NCBI GenBank assembly: GCA_902796745.1
Contig: CADBQC010000046.1
Span: 1-7,991, forward strand
Source: an uncultured Pseudomonadota bacterium
Lineage (GTDB): Bacteria; Pseudomonadota; Alphaproteobacteria; RUG11792
Length of the DNA: 7,991 nucleotides
Reading direction: 5' to 3'
Of the stretch, positions 7,136 through 7,991 are shown in pieces; the stretch's first letter is position 1, and each line of letters begins with the position of its first letter. The translations under genes and the position numbers were made by a program. Under the pieces are notes generated by a model that worked only from the letters and a program-made list of their open reading frames with translations, did no database searches and was not told the origin of the DNA.

Positions 7136-7432
7136 TTGGCTAAGAAAGTGTTACAAGAAGAAGAGTTAAAGAAGGTATGCAAACTTGCAAAAATAAGAAT
7201 CGACGATAACGCAAAAGAAGACTTTTTGGGAAAGCTAAATCAGGTGTTTAACTGGATTGAACAGCTTGCGAAAATTGATGTTAGCCAAGTTAACGTAAAT
7301 GACTTAAGCGATATGAGCACAACGCCAGAAAGGGCGGACGAGCCGTATATGAATAATACTCGTGAGGAATTGCTAAGCAATACGAAGTATAAAAAATTCG
7401 ACATGTTTTGCGTTCCTAAGGTAGTGGAATAG
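7136..7432 (+). CDS. gatC: Asp/Glu-tRNA amidotransferase subunit C (GatC)
   Basis: GatC is the small subunit of GatCAB, which converts Glu-tRNA(Gln) to Gln-tRNA(Gln) and, in many bacteria, Asp-tRNA(Asn) to Asn-tRNA(Asn). It wraps around and stabilises GatA. The 98 residues match the family's length and pattern: EEELKKVCKLAKIRI at 8-22, a FNWIEQLAKIDV helix at 39-50, a PERADEP stretch at 64-70, and the near-universal end VPKVVE (93-98). The start is not secure. TTG 7136 is in frame, with AGG 7120-7122 at a long 13-nt spacing. GTG 7148 is a shorter alternative. ATG 7128 is better spaced from that AGG but out of frame. The partners gatA and gatB do not follow; thrS does, after 15 nt. They must lie elsewhere if the complex works. 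Confidence 0.88.
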   Translation: MAKKVLQEEELKKVCKLAKIRIDDNAKEDFLGKLNQVFNWIEQLAKIDVSQVNVNDLSDMSTTPERADEPYMNNTREELLSNTKYKKFDMFCVPKVVE

Positions 7433-7447
7433 AGGAAAGGAAAAACC

Positions 7448-7991
7448 ATGATTGTATACTTAAAAGGTGGCGAAGAACTAGAAATAGCGAATGGTTCTTC
7501 AGCTTATGATGTAGCTTGTAAGATCGGCATACAGAAAAAGGTAGTTGCGACTAAAATAAATAGCAATACAACTGATCTCACTACAACATTGACCGATAAG
7601 GATACAGTCACATTATTAACTTATCAAGACCCAGAAGGGCTTGAAGTTCTTCGTCATTCGACGGCGCATGTTATGGCGAAGGCTATCATTGATTGCATAG
7701 ATAAAGATGCTATATTAGCTATCGGGCCATCTATAGAAAATGGTTTCTATTACGACATGATGTTAAATAGGACGCTTACGACCGATGATTTGCCAAAAAT
7801 AGAAGCCAGGATGAAAGAGATAGTCAAGCAAGATTTGCTATTTGAAAAATCATCTATGCTCAAAGCAGAAGCTCTTGAATATTTCAAATCTCGTGGACAA
7901 AAATATAAGGTCGAATTAATTGAAGGAATTGATGCAGAGCGCGTCAGCATATATACACTAGGCGATTTTGTTGATTTATGTCGTGGCCCCC
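7448..7991 (+). CDS. thrS: Threonyl-tRNA synthetase, N-terminal part (cut by window end)
   Basis: ThrRS is a class II synthetase that charges tRNA-Thr and edits mischarged Ser-tRNA(Thr). The 181 codons seen cover the TGS domain (about 1-60) and most of the N2 editing domain. Editing residues are visible: the HxxxH motif as H70-STA-H74 and C178 in DFVDLCRGP; the fourth ligand His should lie just beyond the window. AIGPSIENGFYYD (91-103) also matches the family. The catalytic and anticodon domains are off the end, so about 28% of a typical 640-residue enzyme is present, with no stop codon. ATG 7448 has a strong AAAGGA at 7436-7441. It follows gatC by 15 nt and is probably cotranscribed; there is no room for a long 5' regulatory leader between the two genes. 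Confidence 0.96.
   Translation, partial: MIVYLKGGEELEIANGSSAYDVACKIGIQKKVVATKINSNTTDLTTTLTDKDTVTLLTYQDPEGLEVLRHSTAHVMAKAIIDCIDKDAILAIGPSIENGFYYDMMLNRTLTTDDLPKIEARMKEIVKQDLLFEKSSMLKAEALEYFKSRGQKYKVELIEGIDAERVSIYTLGDFVDLCRGP

Overview
The window looks like chromosomal housekeeping DNA from an AT-rich alphaproteobacterium, possibly a host-associated lineage such as Rickettsiales or Holosporales. That placement rests on three things read by eye: the C-terminal half of TadA, the RluB sequence after its catalytic motif, and the short MetRS without zinc-ligand cysteines all resemble alphaproteobacterial versions; ftsH and glmM are adjacent without folP; and the genes are packed with short overlaps. 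The exact lineage is inference. No mobile element, CRISPR array, phage gene or rRNA was seen.

Layout. (1) Positions 1-1261, plus strand: a tRNA-Asp(GUC) lacking its first three bases at the window edge, then tadA only 4 nt after the tRNA, then rluB overlapping tadA by 8 nt. (2) Positions 1246-2784, minus strand: metG, whose 3' end overlaps the 3' end of rluB by 16 bp. (3) Positions 2785-2969: a divergent intergenic region with two promoter candidates, one facing metG and one facing ftsH. Each has a perfect extended -10 (TGnTATAAT) and predicts a leader of about 25 nt. (4) Positions 2970-7041, plus strand: ftsH, glmM and a glycosyltransferase-25-like gene in a tight or overlapping chain. (5) Positions 7042-7135: a 94-nt gap with a weak promoter candidate and a short palindrome. 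(6) Positions 7136-7991, plus strand: gatC, probably with a TTG start, then thrS 15 nt later, cut by the window end.

How the genes fit together. Most serve translation: an Asp tRNA, a wobble deaminase for tRNA-Arg, a 23S rRNA pseudouridine synthase, Met and Thr tRNA synthetases, and one subunit of the tRNA-dependent amidotransferase. The central operon serves the envelope: FtsH is the membrane protease (which in E. coli controls LPS synthesis through LpxC), GlmM makes glucosamine-1-phosphate for UDP-GlcNAc, peptidoglycan and lipid A, and the third gene is a sugar-transferase-like protein.

The most unusual item is that third gene. A GT25-type domain normally acts in the cytoplasm, but this one follows a textbook lipoprotein signal (IAGC), and an internal TTG with its own Shine-Dalgarno could yield a second form without the signal. 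Otherwise the window is ordinary; I found no convincing new multi-gene system.
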